From: Streptomyces pyxinicus
GTDB lineage: Bacteria; Actinomycetota; Actinomycetes; Streptomycetales; Streptomycetaceae
DNA length: 40,953 nt
Assembly (NCBI RefSeq): GCF_024753135.1
Contig: NZ_JANUGP010000046.1
Span: 1-40,953, forward strand
Reading direction: 5' to 3'
Shown: one piece after another, positions 15,905 through 23,825 of the stretch
How positions within the stretch are numbered: position 1 is the stretch's first letter
Layout: the number at the start of each line of letters is the position of its first letter
Position numbers and translations under genes: made by a program
The notes under the pieces: model-generated
Database searches by the model: none
What the model was told of the DNA's origin: nothing
Seen by the model: only the letters and a program-made list of their open reading frames with translations

Positions 15905-15934
15905 CTGTTACAGCTTTTCGCTTCGCGAAGTTAA
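15905..15934 (-). promoter_or_regulatory. MFS promoter with palindromic operator in its spacer
   Basis: On the minus strand TTAACT (15934-15929) and TAACAG (15910-15905) are separated by 18 nt. The spacer holds most of the palindrome CTTCGCGAAG (15921-15930). The -10 ends 6 nt before the ATG at 15898. A repressor bound there would block the polymerase directly. Promoter roles are inferred. Confidence 0.45.
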
Positions 15935-15973
15935 CTATCTCAGGTGGGACCCGTGCGCGGCGAGCAGTCCGTC

Positions 15974-16588
15974 TCAGGATCCGGCCAGCAGAGTGGCCCC
16001 GAGCGCCAGCATGGTGAGCGCGACCAGACCGTCCAGGACGCGCCAGGCGCCGGGCCGGGCCAGATACCGGGCGAGCAGCCGGGCGCCGAAGCCCAGCGCG
16101 GTGAACCAGCACAGGCTGGCGAGGACGGCGCCGAGGCCGAAGGTCCAGCGCAGCGCCCCGTGGCCGGCGGCGAGGGAGCCGAGCAGGAGCACGGTGTCCA
16201 GGTAGACGTGCGGGTTGAGCCAGGTCATGGCCAGACAGGTGAGCACCGCCCGGCGCCGCGAGCCGCCCGCCGGGTCGGCCGCGCGCAGTCCGGTGCCGGG
16301 CCTGAGGACCCGGCGGGCGGCCAGGACGCCGTAGCCGAGCAGGAAGAGACCGCCGACGACGCCGACCGCCCGGACCACGCCCGGCCAGGCCACCACGACG
16401 GCGCCCACCCCGCCGACCCCGAGCGCGATCAGCACCGCGTCGGACAGGGCGCAGATGCCGACCACCGCGAGGACGGCGTCCCGCCGTATCCCCTGCCGCA
16501 GCACGAAGGCGTTCTGGGCGCCGATGGCGACGATCAGGGACAGACCGGAGGCGAATCCGGCGAGGGCGGCGGTCAGTGCTTGGTTCAT
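15974..16588 (-). CDS. LysE/ArgO-family amino-acid exporter
   Basis: 204 residues, the usual size. It is an integral membrane protein with about six helices that exports basic amino acids such as lysine or arginine. The N-terminus GFASGLSLIVAIGAQNAFVL is the LysE signature, and TWLNPHVYLDTVLLLG near 122-137 is the conserved second motif. It is divergent from a LysR-type regulator 70 nt away, the classical LysE-LysG or ArgO-ArgP arrangement, so intracellular lysine or arginine probably induces it. TAGCGT (16601-16596) lies 7 nt before the ATG, so the mRNA may be leaderless. Confidence 0.92.
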   Translation of the reverse strand: MNQALTAALAGFASGLSLIVAIGAQNAFVLRQGIRRDAVLAVVGICALSDAVLIALGVGGVGAVVVAWPGVVRAVGVVGGLFLLGYGVLAARRVLRPGTGLRAADPAGGSRRRAVLTCLAMTWLNPHVYLDTVLLLGSLAAGHGALRWTFGLGAVLASLCWFTALGFGARLLARYLARPGAWRVLDGLVALTMLALGATLLAGS

Positions 16589-16626
16589 GCGCTCGACGCT
16601 AGGCAGCAGGCCTCGCGCAAGTACAG

Positions 16627-16650
16627 CTAAAGATTCTTACGTATCCTTAG
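16627..16650. promoter_or_regulatory. Inverted repeat between the LysE and LysR genes
   Basis: CTAAAGAT (16627-16634) and ATCCTTAG (16643-16650) match at 7 of 8 positions around an 8-nt spacer. It lies in the A/T-rich gap between the divergent genes and directly upstream of the regulator start, a fitting site for LysR-type binding and autoregulation. Confidence 0.5.
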
Positions 16651-16658
16651 CACTTGTG

Positions 16659-17543
16659 ATGGCAGATCTTCCGGTGGAGCAGGTGCGCACGCTGCTCGCC
16701 GTCGTGGACGAGGGCACCTTCGACGCGGCGGCGGCGGCCCTGCACGTGACGCCGTCGGCGGTCAGCCAGCGGATCAAGGCCCTCGAACAGCGCACCGGCC
16801 GGGTGCTGTTGCAGCGCACGAAGCCGGTACGGCCCACCGAGTCCGGCGCGGTACTGGTGCGGTTCGCCCGGCAGTTGGCCCGGCTGGAGCGGGACGCGTG
16901 GGGCGAGCTGGGGCTGAGCGGTGCCGGGCAGCCGCAGCGGGTGTCGGTCGCGGTGAACGCCGACTCGCTGGCGACCTGGTTCCTGCCGGCCCTGAGCCGG
17001 GCGCCGGGCCTCTGCTTCGAACTGCACCGGGAGGACGAGGACCACACCGCCGCCCTGCTGCGCGAGGGGCTGGTGATGGCGGCCGTCACCACCGCGGCCG
17101 AGCCGGTGCCGGGCTGCACGGTCCGGCCGCTCGGCCGGCTGCGCTATCTGCCGGTCGCCGCACCGGAGTTCGTCCGCGTCCACCTGCAGGGGGCCCCGCT
17201 GCCGGAGGCGCTGTCCCGGTCCCCCGTCATCGTCTTCGACCGCAAGGACGACTTCCAGGACGGCTTCGTCCGGCGCCTCGGCGGCGGCTCCGCCGGCCCG
17301 CTGCGGCACCAGGTGCCCACCTCGGAGGGGTTCGTGGAAGCGGTCGCCGCCGGGCTCGGCTGGGGCCTGGTCCCGGAGAGCCAGGCCGCCGCGCTGCTCG
17401 GCACGGGCCGGCTGGCCCTGCTCGCCCCCGGGCGGTGGGTGGACGCCATGCTCCACTGGCAGCAGTGGCGGCTCGACTCCCCCGGGCTCGCGGCCCTGGC
17501 CGACGCGGTGTCGGCGACGGCGGCCGAGGCGCTGCGCCGCTGA
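16659..17543 (+). CDS. LysR-family regulator (ArgP/LysG type)
   Basis: 294 residues from the ATG at 16659; a GTG directly before it is equally possible, and the frame open further upstream crosses the promoter region. The N-terminal helix-turn-helix runs about 3-62: LPVEQVRTLLAVVDEGTFDA then LHVTPSAVSQRIKALEQRTG. The rest is a periplasmic-binding-like effector domain. ArgP/LysG proteins sense lysine or arginine and activate the divergent exporter gene. The adjacent LysE gene supports this. No clear ribosome-binding site is seen, so translation is probably leaderless or nearly so. Confidence 0.92.
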   Translation: MADLPVEQVRTLLAVVDEGTFDAAAAALHVTPSAVSQRIKALEQRTGRVLLQRTKPVRPTESGAVLVRFARQLARLERDAWGELGLSGAGQPQRVSVAVNADSLATWFLPALSRAPGLCFELHREDEDHTAALLREGLVMAAVTTAAEPVPGCTVRPLGRLRYLPVAAPEFVRVHLQGAPLPEALSRSPVIVFDRKDDFQDGFVRRLGGGSAGPLRHQVPTSEGFVEAVAAGLGWGLVPESQAAALLGTGRLALLAPGRWVDAMLHWQQWRLDSPGLAALADAVSATAAEALRR

Positions 17544-17755
17544 CGCCGGCCCTCTTTTCATCCGGTCCCTGAACCACCTACGTGGGGGCTGGAGTTGAGC
17601 CGCGGTCGTGACCGGATCGGGTCCGCTCGGCCGATCAAGTGCCCATCACCCCGTTTCACAACGCCACGACCGGTGACCCGAATACCTGAACCCGACAGGA
17701 GACGGACGACCGCGACCCGGAACCGGGAGATGCGATGCGAACCCAGGAGACTTCC

Positions 17756-18007
17756 ATGGACAACTGGCGCGAACACGCCGCGTGCCGTCACGAGGACCCC
17801 GACCTCTTCTTCCCCATCGGCAGCACCGGGCCCGCCCAGGTGCAGGCGGAGCAGGCCAAGGCGGTCTGCGCGGGCTGCCCGGTCCGGGAGCAGTGCCTCG
17901 ACTGGGCGCTGGACACCGGGCAGAGCATCGGCGTCTGGGGCGGTACGACCGAGCTGGAGCGCCGTGCGCTGCGCCGCCGCGCCCGCTCCCGGCCGCGTTC
18001 CGGCTGA
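17756..18007 (+). CDS. WhiB-like iron-sulfur regulator
   Basis: 83 residues from the ATG at 17756, with AGGAG 7 nt upstream; an upstream in-frame ATG at 17735 lacks this. Wbl hallmark features: four cysteines (C10, C38, C41, C47) that ligate a [4Fe-4S] cluster, the turn GVWGG at 59-63, and a basic C-terminal tail (RRALRRRARSRPRS). Wbl proteins bind the principal sigma factor region 4 and adjust transcription in response to redox or NO. It resembles the WblE/WhiB1 size class, but I cannot place it in a named group. It converges on the two-component pair. Confidence 0.92.
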   Translation: MDNWREHAACRHEDPDLFFPIGSTGPAQVQAEQAKAVCAGCPVREQCLDWALDTGQSIGVWGGTTELERRALRRRARSRPRSG

Positions 18008-18048
18008 ACGGGCTTCCGTCGGCGGCGCGTTGGGACGCGCCCCGGCCC

Positions 18049-18099
18049 CAGGGCTGGTCCGGCCTCAAGGCTGGTCCGGCTTCAGGGCTGGTCCGGCTC
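18049..18099. repeat. Three tandem 17-bp repeats
   Basis: The unit is CARGGCTGGTCCGGCYY, at 18049-18065, 18066-18082 and 18083-18099; copies differ at one or two positions. The third copy holds most of the kinase stop codon and its last codons. The unit is not a multiple of three, so changes in copy number would alter the kinase C-terminus. Role unknown. Confidence 0.85.
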
Positions 18100-20016
18100 G
18101 CCCCCGGGCGGCCGGCCGGCGGGCAGCCGCAGCGTGAAGACCGCGCCCCGGCCCGGCTCGCTCGCGGCCTCGGCCGTGCCGCCGTGCGCGGCGAGCATGT
18201 GGCGCACGATCGGCAGGCCGAGGCCGCTGCCGCCGGTACGCCGGCTGCGGGACTTCTCGGCGCGCCAGAACCGGTCGAAGACGTACGGCAGGTCCTCGGG
18301 CGCGATACCGGGACCGGTGTCGGTGACGGTGAGGACCACCCGGTCGCCGGCCCGCCGGGCGGCGAGTGCCACCGTGCCGCCGGCCGGGGTGTGCCGCAGC
18401 GCGTTGGAGACCAGGTTGCCGAGGGCCTGCCGCATCCGCACCGGGTCCGCGTCCAGCCAGGCGGCGGGCTCGGCCTCGACGGTGACGGCGACCCCGGCCG
18501 CGTCGGCGGCGACCCGGTGGGCCGCGGTGACCTGGTCCAGCAGGTCGGCGGCGCGCAGCGGTTCGGGACGCAGGCGCAGGGTGTCGGCGTCGGCGGCGGC
18601 CAGGTCCTGGAGGTCGTCGATGATCCGCTGGAGGACCAGGGCCTCCTCGTGCAGGGAGTCCAGCAGCGCGGGGTCGGGCTCGACGACGCCGTCGCGGACC
18701 ACTTCCAGCCAGCCGCGGATGTTCGTCAGGGGACTGCGCAGTTCGTGGGCGATGTCGCTCACCATCGCCTTGCGCTGGGCCTCCAGGCGTTCGCGGCGCT
18801 CGGCCAGGTCGTTGAAGGCCTCCGCGAGGATGCCGGTCTCGTCGCGGGTGGTCACCGGGACCCGGACGTGCAGTTCGGGCGGGGCACCCGCGGCCTCCGT
18901 GAGCGCGCGCAGCGGCCGGACCAGGCGGACGGCGACGACGGCGGTCACGGCGACGGTGACGGCGAGCACCAGGCCGGCCGCGCCGACGACCTTGGCCTTG
19001 TTGGCCGGTGACATGTGGAACCGGGTGGGGTTCTGGTCGCCGATGCCGAGGAACAGTTCCGTCGTGGGAGCCACGTAAGGCTCCAGTTGGGCGCGGCGGG
19101 CGGTCAGGACGCAGCGCCGGGCCGCCTTCGTGGCCTCGCCCTTCTTCGCCGCGGCGTACTTGGCGATCAGGTAGCCACCGCCGAAGGGGTCCTTGCCGCT
19201 GGGGTCGTAGGTGAGGAACAGCGGGCCGCCGAGGTCCAGACCCGCCCGCTTCAGACAGGGCCTGGCCAGGTCGGAGAGGGCGTCCAGGGCGCGCCGTTCG
19301 GTCGCGGTGGGGGTGTTGAGCTGGCCGTCCTCGCAGGCGGTGGCGCCGTAGCCGGCGGGGTCGCCGCCGTCCGCCGTGGTGACCACCGGGCGTCCGCTCG
19401 CGGTCCGGACGACCTTCGTCCGCAGGCCGTAGCGGTCGTAGCAGGCCTTGCGCCGGGCGGCCAGCGTGTCGAGCCCGGCCCGTTCCTTCCCGGGCAGCCG
19501 GTAGGGGCCCACCACGCGCGGGTCGATGCCGCTGAGCTGGGCGCCGGTCTCGCTGTAGGTGTCGGTGCGCAGCGGGTCGACAGAGGCGGCGGGCCGGGGC
19601 GGCAACGGGGTGCCGCGCGGCGCGGAGTCGGCGACCAGGGACCGGTCGGCCGTGGTGAGCGCGATCCGGCGGCCGGTGCGCGCGGCCAGGTCCCGGACGG
19701 TACGGCGGACGTCCGTCCAGTCGGCGTGGGTGGCCGCGTACCCGCTGAGCCGGGCGAGGATGCTGTTGTCGGCGGCCAGATCCTGCCCCTGCTCCTCCTT
19801 CAGGGCCCTGGTGGTGGTGGTCACCGCGAGCCAGGCGGTGGCGGCGACCGAGCACACCGCGATCAGCGCGGACACGAACAGCAGCCGCGTGAGGAGACGC
19901 TTGCGCAGCGGTATCCGACGCCGAGGCGCGCGACCGGGGTCGCCGTGCGTCCCGGTCTCTGCCCCGCACGCGCGCGCCGCGCCGGTCCCCCGACTCCCGT
20001 ACCGCTCCCGGCTCAT
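18082..20016 (-). CDS. Membrane sensor histidine kinase
   Basis: 644 residues. Basic N-terminal tail, first membrane helix about 42-65, an extracellular sensor of some 270 residues, second helix about 338-362, HAMP linker, HisKA with IAHELRSPLTNIRGW (H424), then HATPase with LGNLVSNALRHTPAGG, DTGPGIAPEDLP and GGSGLGLPIV. The sensor has four cysteines, in KACYD, ATACED, RPCLK and RRCVL, which may form disulfides. The ATG at 20016 overlaps the response-regulator stop as ATGA, so the pair is translationally coupled. The sensed signal is unknown; neighbouring cell-wall and secreted-enzyme genes make an envelope signal plausible. Confidence 0.92.
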   Translation of the reverse strand: MSRERYGSRGTGAARACGAETGTHGDPGRAPRRRIPLRKRLLTRLLFVSALIAVCSVAATAWLAVTTTTRALKEEQGQDLAADNSILARLSGYAATHADWTDVRRTVRDLAARTGRRIALTTADRSLVADSAPRGTPLPPRPAASVDPLRTDTYSETGAQLSGIDPRVVGPYRLPGKERAGLDTLAARRKACYDRYGLRTKVVRTASGRPVVTTADGGDPAGYGATACEDGQLNTPTATERRALDALSDLARPCLKRAGLDLGGPLFLTYDPSGKDPFGGGYLIAKYAAAKKGEATKAARRCVLTARRAQLEPYVAPTTELFLGIGDQNPTRFHMSPANKAKVVGAAGLVLAVTVAVTAVVAVRLVRPLRALTEAAGAPPELHVRVPVTTRDETGILAEAFNDLAERRERLEAQRKAMVSDIAHELRSPLTNIRGWLEVVRDGVVEPDPALLDSLHEEALVLQRIIDDLQDLAAADADTLRLRPEPLRAADLLDQVTAAHRVAADAAGVAVTVEAEPAAWLDADPVRMRQALGNLVSNALRHTPAGGTVALAARRAGDRVVLTVTDTGPGIAPEDLPYVFDRFWRAEKSRSRRTGGSGLGLPIVRHMLAAHGGTAEAASEPGRGAVFTLRLPAGRPPGGEPDQP

Positions 20017-20717
20017 GGGCGGGTGCCGTCGAGTTTGTAGCCGACGCCGAAGACGGTCAGCAGGCGGGTCGGCCGGCGGGGGTCGGACTCTGTCTTGCGG
20101 CGGAGGTTCATGATGTGGACGTCGATGGCGCGTTCGGTGGAGGAGCGGTCGAACCCGCGGGTGCAGTGGAGCAGTTGCCGCCGGGTGAACACGCGGTCGG
20201 GTTCCCCGGCCATCGCCAGCAGGATCTGGAACTCGGCCGGGGTGCACTCCACCACCACCCCCTCGCAGCGCACCTCGTGCCGTACCGGATCGACGCTGAT
20301 CCCGGCGGCCCGTACGACCGGGTCCCCGCCCCGGCCGTCCACCCCCCGTCCGCTGCGCCGCAGGACGGTGCGGATGCGGGCCATCAGCTCGCGGGGGCTG
20401 TACGGCTTGGTCAGATAGTCGTCGGCGCCCAGTTCGAGGCCGAGCAGGACGTCGTCCTCGCCGGATCGCGCGGTGAGCATCACCACCGGGATCTCCGGGT
20501 CCGCGCCGCCCCGCAGCACTCGGCACACGCCGAAGCCGTCGACCACCGGCAGCATCAGGTCCAGCACGACGAGGTCGGGCCGCAGCCGACGGGCCGCGTC
20601 CAGGGCGGCGCCCCCGTCGTGGACCACCGTGGCGGTGTGTCCCTCGGCCAGCAGCGAGCGCCGGATCAGCTCGGCCTGCTTCTCGTCGTCCTCGGCGACC
20701 AGTACATGTGCGCACAC
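20013..20717 (-). CDS. OmpR-family response regulator
   Basis: 234 residues from the GTG at 20717. Receiver domain at the N-terminus: acidic pair D10-D11, phospho-acceptor D53 in LVVLDLMLP, conserved T82 and K104. The C-terminal winged helix (about 135-230) has EVRCEGVVVECTPAEFQILL and ERAIDVHIMNLRRK, ending VFGVGYKLDG. It controls genes in response to phosphorylation by the overlapping kinase. The frame extends upstream into the previous gene, but the GTG lies 8 nt after a TAGGAT -10-like element, pointing to a leaderless start here. That element shares its TAG with the stop of the upstream L,D-transpeptidase gene. Confidence 0.93.
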   Translation of the reverse strand: MCAHVLVAEDDEKQAELIRRSLLAEGHTATVVHDGGAALDAARRLRPDLVVLDLMLPVVDGFGVCRVLRGGADPEIPVVMLTARSGEDDVLLGLELGADDYLTKPYSPRELMARIRTVLRRSGRGVDGRGGDPVVRAAGISVDPVRHEVRCEGVVVECTPAEFQILLAMAGEPDRVFTRRQLLHCTRGFDRSSTERAIDVHIMNLRRKTESDPRRPTRLLTVFGVGYKLDGTRP

Positions 20718-20725
20718 GAGTGCGA

Positions 20726-20731
20726 ATCCTA
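20726..20731 (-). promoter_or_regulatory. TAGGAT -10 box overlapping an upstream stop codon
   Basis: TAGGAT on the minus strand sits 8 nt before the response-regulator GTG and contains the TAG stop of the upstream L,D-transpeptidase gene. No convincing -35 is seen at 16-18 nt. Confidence 0.4.
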
Positions 20732-21472
20732 GGCCGCCCGCTCGGCGAGCCAGTCGGCGTACCCCATGACGACCACGGGGTGCCGGTCCGGGTCGAGGGT
20801 GTGCAGCAACTCCTTCATGTGGGCCTTGGCGACGCTGACGCAGGCGTGGGTGGGTCCGCCGTGGTCGACGTGCAGCCACACCCCTCCGCCCCGGCCGGGG
20901 CCGAGGGGCCGGGTCCAGTCCAGCGGCGAGGTGCCCGGCTTGCGGTTGTAGTCGATGGCGATGACGTAGTCGAAGGAGCCTTCCAGGGGTTCGCCCTTGA
21001 AGCCGGTGCCGGGCGAGTGGAAGCCGCGCGACCGGTGGTACGGAAGCCTGCTGCCGGGGTCAGGGAGGAGTCCCCCGGCGTCGGAGAGGGTGTAGACGCC
21101 GAGCGGGGAGCGCAGGTCGTCGAGGAGGTGGTGGCCGCTCCAGCCGTGCAGGGCGTTGTGCGCGGGCCAGGCCGGGCCTGCCTGCCAGCCGTCGGAGGTG
21201 CGCTGGTGCAGGACGACCGTGCACAGCGGGGAGTCGGGGCCCCGCCCGGTGACGACGACGGCCTGCCCGCAGCGCTCGGATATCGCCGCCGAGCGCCGGG
21301 GGCCGAGGCCGGGTATGCCACGCGGTGTCCGAGGTGCCTGCTGGGCCGCGACCCGGGGGGCGGCGGCGCCACGGGGCCCCGGTGCCCGGCGCCCGGTCTC
21401 CCCGGCTCCGCCGCAGCCGGCGAGCAGCAGCGGGGAGGCGAGGAGGGCGACGGCGGTTCTGCGTTCGATCAT
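20729..21472 (-). CDS. Lipoprotein L,D-transpeptidase-fold (YkuD-like) protein
   Basis: 247 residues from the ATG at 21472. The N-terminus is a lipoprotein signal, MIERRTAVALLASPLLLAGC, with C20 as the likely lipidated residue, so it is anchored outside the membrane. The C-terminal catalytic region has VWLHVDHGGPTHACVSVAKA with H209 and C211; the usual S/T-HGC-hydrophobic motif reads THACV here. This branch of YkuD-like proteins is common in Actinobacteria. L,D-transpeptidases crosslink or remodel peptidoglycan via an active cysteine. It shares strand with the downstream two-component genes, but these have their own -10-like element. Confidence 0.8.
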   Translation of the reverse strand: MIERRTAVALLASPLLLAGCGGAGETGRRAPGPRGAAAPRVAAQQAPRTPRGIPGLGPRRSAAISERCGQAVVVTGRGPDSPLCTVVLHQRTSDGWQAGPAWPAHNALHGWSGHHLLDDLRSPLGVYTLSDAGGLLPDPGSRLPYHRSRGFHSPGTGFKGEPLEGSFDYVIAIDYNRKPGTSPLDWTRPLGPGRGGGVWLHVDHGGPTHACVSVAKAHMKELLHTLDPDRHPVVVMGYADWLAERAA

Positions 21473-21536
21473 GGATCGACCTTGGCCGAGAGTTGTGTGG
21501 AATCGGTCAGGGCCGTCGCACGGAACCGGACGGTGT

Positions 21537-22964
21537 TCAGGCGCGGCCCGGCTTGCCCTGGGTGTACAGCCAGGTGTGGAACAGCCCGTCGAGCTGCTTC
21601 CCCGACGTCCGCTCGGCAAGCCTCTCGAACTGGGCCGTGGTGCCGTGGCCGCCGCGGTGTGCCGACGCCCAGGCGCGCAGGATGCGGAAGAAGTCCTTGT
21701 CGCCGACGGCCTCGCGCAGTTCGTGCAGGGCCATGGCGCCACGGGCGTAGACGGGCGTGCCGAAGATGTTCTCGCCGCTGCCCGGGTCGGCGGGCGGGTA
21801 AGCCCACAGGCCGTCGCCGGCGGGCCGGGCGTAGAGCCGGTCGAAGGACTTCTGGGCGCTGTCGCCGCCGTGCTGCTCGCTGTAGAGCCACTCGGCGTAG
21901 GTGGCGAAGCCCTCGTTGAGCCAGATGTCCTTCCAGGAGGTCAGCGAGACGGAGTCGCCGAACCACTGGTGGGCGCTCTCGTGCACGAGGGTGCTGGTGT
22001 CGGGCGCGGAGTCGTAGACGGGCCGGGTCTGCGTCTCCAGGGCGTAGCCGACACCCGGGGCGTGGTCCACGATGGCGCCGGCGGCGCGGAACGGATAGGG
22101 GCCGAACAGCTTGCTCTCCCAGGCGAGGACCGAGGGCAGCTTCTTCAGCACCGGGGCGGCGGCCGTGGCCTCGCGGGCGTCGACGGCGTTGTAGACCTGG
22201 ATGCCGCCGGCGGTGGTGTACCGCTCGACCTTGAACTTCCCGACGGTGGCGGTGGCCAGGTAGGCGGCCATGGGCTGGGTCTCGCGCCAGTGGAAGGTGG
22301 TACGGCCGCCGGTGGTGCGCTGTCCGAGCAGCACGCCGTTGGCGACGGCGGTACGGCCCTTCGGCACGGTGATCGTGAAGTCGTACGCCGACTTGTCCTT
22401 GGGGTGGTTGTTCGCCGGGAACCACGTCATGGCGCCCTGCGGCTCGCCCGCGACGAAGGCGCCGTCGTCGGTGGGGATCCAGCCGTCCGCCGAGCCGTCC
22501 GGGTCGGTGACCGGCTTCGGGGTGCCGTGGTAGGCGACGGTGACGCGGAAGTCCTGGCCGGCGCGCAGGGCGTGGCGCGGGGTGACGACGAGTTCCTGGC
22601 CGCCGCGCTTGAAGGTGGCGGGGGTGCGGTCCACGGTGACCGAGGTGACCTTCAGGCCTTTGAGGTCGAGGTCGAAGCGGGTGAGCTTCTGGGTGGCACG
22701 GGCGGTGAGGACGGCCTTGCCGTCGAGGTGGCGGGTGCCGGTGTCGTAGCGGAGGGTCAGGCCGTAGTGGCCGACGTGGTAGCCGCCGTTGCCGGCGAGC
22801 GGGAAGTAGGGGTCGCCGGCGCCGGCGCCTCCGGTGGTGCCGGCCGCTGCGGGCCCGGCGGCGGCGAGGAGTGCGGCGACGGCGACGGGCACGGTGGCGA
22901 GGACCGCCTCGCGGCGCAGGACGGCGGTACGGCGTCGGGCGGGCTGTCTGCTGGGCGACGTCAC
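21537..22964 (-). CDS. Secreted M1-family zinc aminopeptidase
   Basis: 475 residues from the GTG at 22964, chosen because AGGAG lies 7 nt upstream; a TTG at 22979 would include that site. The first 40 residues form a secretion signal with a double-Arg-rich n-region and a hydrophobic AVAALLAAAGPAAA core. The N-terminal beta domain runs to about 235, then the gluzincin domain with HESAHQWFGD (H328, E329, H332) and third ligand E351 in NEGFATY. The substrate-recognition motif GAMEN is replaced by GYALETQ. It lacks the long C-terminal domain of PepN, as usual for this short secreted group. A TAGTCT element at 23009-23014 may be its -10. Confidence 0.92.
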   Translation of the reverse strand: MTSPSRQPARRRTAVLRREAVLATVPVAVAALLAAAGPAAAGTTGGAGAGDPYFPLAGNGGYHVGHYGLTLRYDTGTRHLDGKAVLTARATQKLTRFDLDLKGLKVTSVTVDRTPATFKRGGQELVVTPRHALRAGQDFRVTVAYHGTPKPVTDPDGSADGWIPTDDGAFVAGEPQGAMTWFPANNHPKDKSAYDFTITVPKGRTAVANGVLLGQRTTGGRTTFHWRETQPMAAYLATATVGKFKVERYTTAGGIQVYNAVDAREATAAAPVLKKLPSVLAWESKLFGPYPFRAAGAIVDHAPGVGYALETQTRPVYDSAPDTSTLVHESAHQWFGDSVSLTSWKDIWLNEGFATYAEWLYSEQHGGDSAQKSFDRLYARPAGDGLWAYPPADPGSGENIFGTPVYARGAMALHELREAVGDKDFFRILRAWASAHRGGHGTTAQFERLAERTSGKQLDGLFHTWLYTQGKPGRA

Positions 22965-23134
22965 GGGCGCGCTCCTCAAGGGGGGTGGCTGATGATCGAC
23001 TGGCCGTAAGACTAGGCGCGGTGTCCCGCCGATTTCCCCCTTGTCCAGGTCAAGTCGCGAGGGATCCGGGCGCGGTGGAGCGGGGCGCCTCGCTGGTGGG
23101 AGGGGTCGGGCCGGCCCGGTACGGGTTCCGGAGC

Positions 23135-23785
23135 CTACGGCTGTTCGTCCCGGCCGGCCTGGGCACGATCCGGCCGGCGGCTCCCGCGACCGGGGGCTGG
23201 AAGGGTGCGCGGCCGTAGGCGCTCACCCTGCGGTCCGAACATGATCAGGTACTCGACCGGGCCGTCGGGGCTGGTGTTCGCCATCCCGTGCGGGGTGCGG
23301 GTGTCGAACTCGGCGACCTCCCCGGCGGTCAGGACGAGGTCGTGGTCGCCGAGCGCGAGCCACAGCCGCCCGTACAGGACGCACAGCCACTCGTAGCCGT
23401 CGTGGGAGACCGTACGGGGCCGCGCGGGCGGGTCGCCGAGGGCGGGCAGGACATGCTTGTGGGCGTGCAGGCCGCCGACGTACCGGGTCAACGGCAGCAC
23501 CGCCTTGTCGTCGCCGAAGCTCAGCGGCGCCGTGGCGCGCGGCTCGGCGGCGGGAGCGGCTGCCAGCCCGGCCAGTTCGTCCAGGGAGACGCCGTACTCC
23601 TTCGACAACCGCAGCAGCACCTCCAGGGTGGGCCTGCGCCGGCCGGTCTCGATCCGGGACAGCGTGCTGATCGGGATGCCGGTCGCGTGACCGACACCGA
23701 CGAGCGTCCTGCCGTGGCGCTCACGCGCGGCCCGCAACCGAGGCCCCATCGAGGCCGTTGTGCCGTCCGCGTCGTCGACCGCCAC
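23135..23785 (-). CDS. XRE-family regulator with C-terminal cupin
   Basis: 216 residues from the GTG at 23785, preceded by AAGGAG at 7 nt; the longer frame would run through the promoter region. Helix-turn-helix at about 15-70: LRAARERHGRTLVGVGHATG then PISTLSRIETGRRRPTLEVL. A double-stranded beta-helix cupin fills about 115-190, with GYEWLCVLYGRLWLALGD and AEFDTRTPHGMANTS. Such XRE-cupin proteins usually repress neighbouring catabolic genes and respond to a small ligand. It is divergent from an epoxide-hydrolase-like gene, and two good inverted repeats lie between them. Confidence 0.9.
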   Translation of the reverse strand: MAVDDADGTTASMGPRLRAARERHGRTLVGVGHATGIPISTLSRIETGRRRPTLEVLLRLSKEYGVSLDELAGLAAAPAAEPRATAPLSFGDDKAVLPLTRYVGGLHAHKHVLPALGDPPARPRTVSHDGYEWLCVLYGRLWLALGDHDLVLTAGEVAEFDTRTPHGMANTSPDGPVEYLIMFGPQGERLRPRTLPAPGRGSRRPDRAQAGRDEQP

Positions 23786-23803
23786 GATGCCGCTCCTTCT
23801 CCT

Positions 23804-23819
23804 GGACAGTGCCCTGTCC
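23804..23819. promoter_or_regulatory. Inverted repeat in the XRE/hydrolase intergenic region
   Basis: GGACAG-TGCC-CTGTCC has perfect 6-bp arms and lies 19 nt upstream of the XRE gene start. Possible operator for autoregulation. Confidence 0.45.
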
Positions 23820-23825
23820 TGCGAG

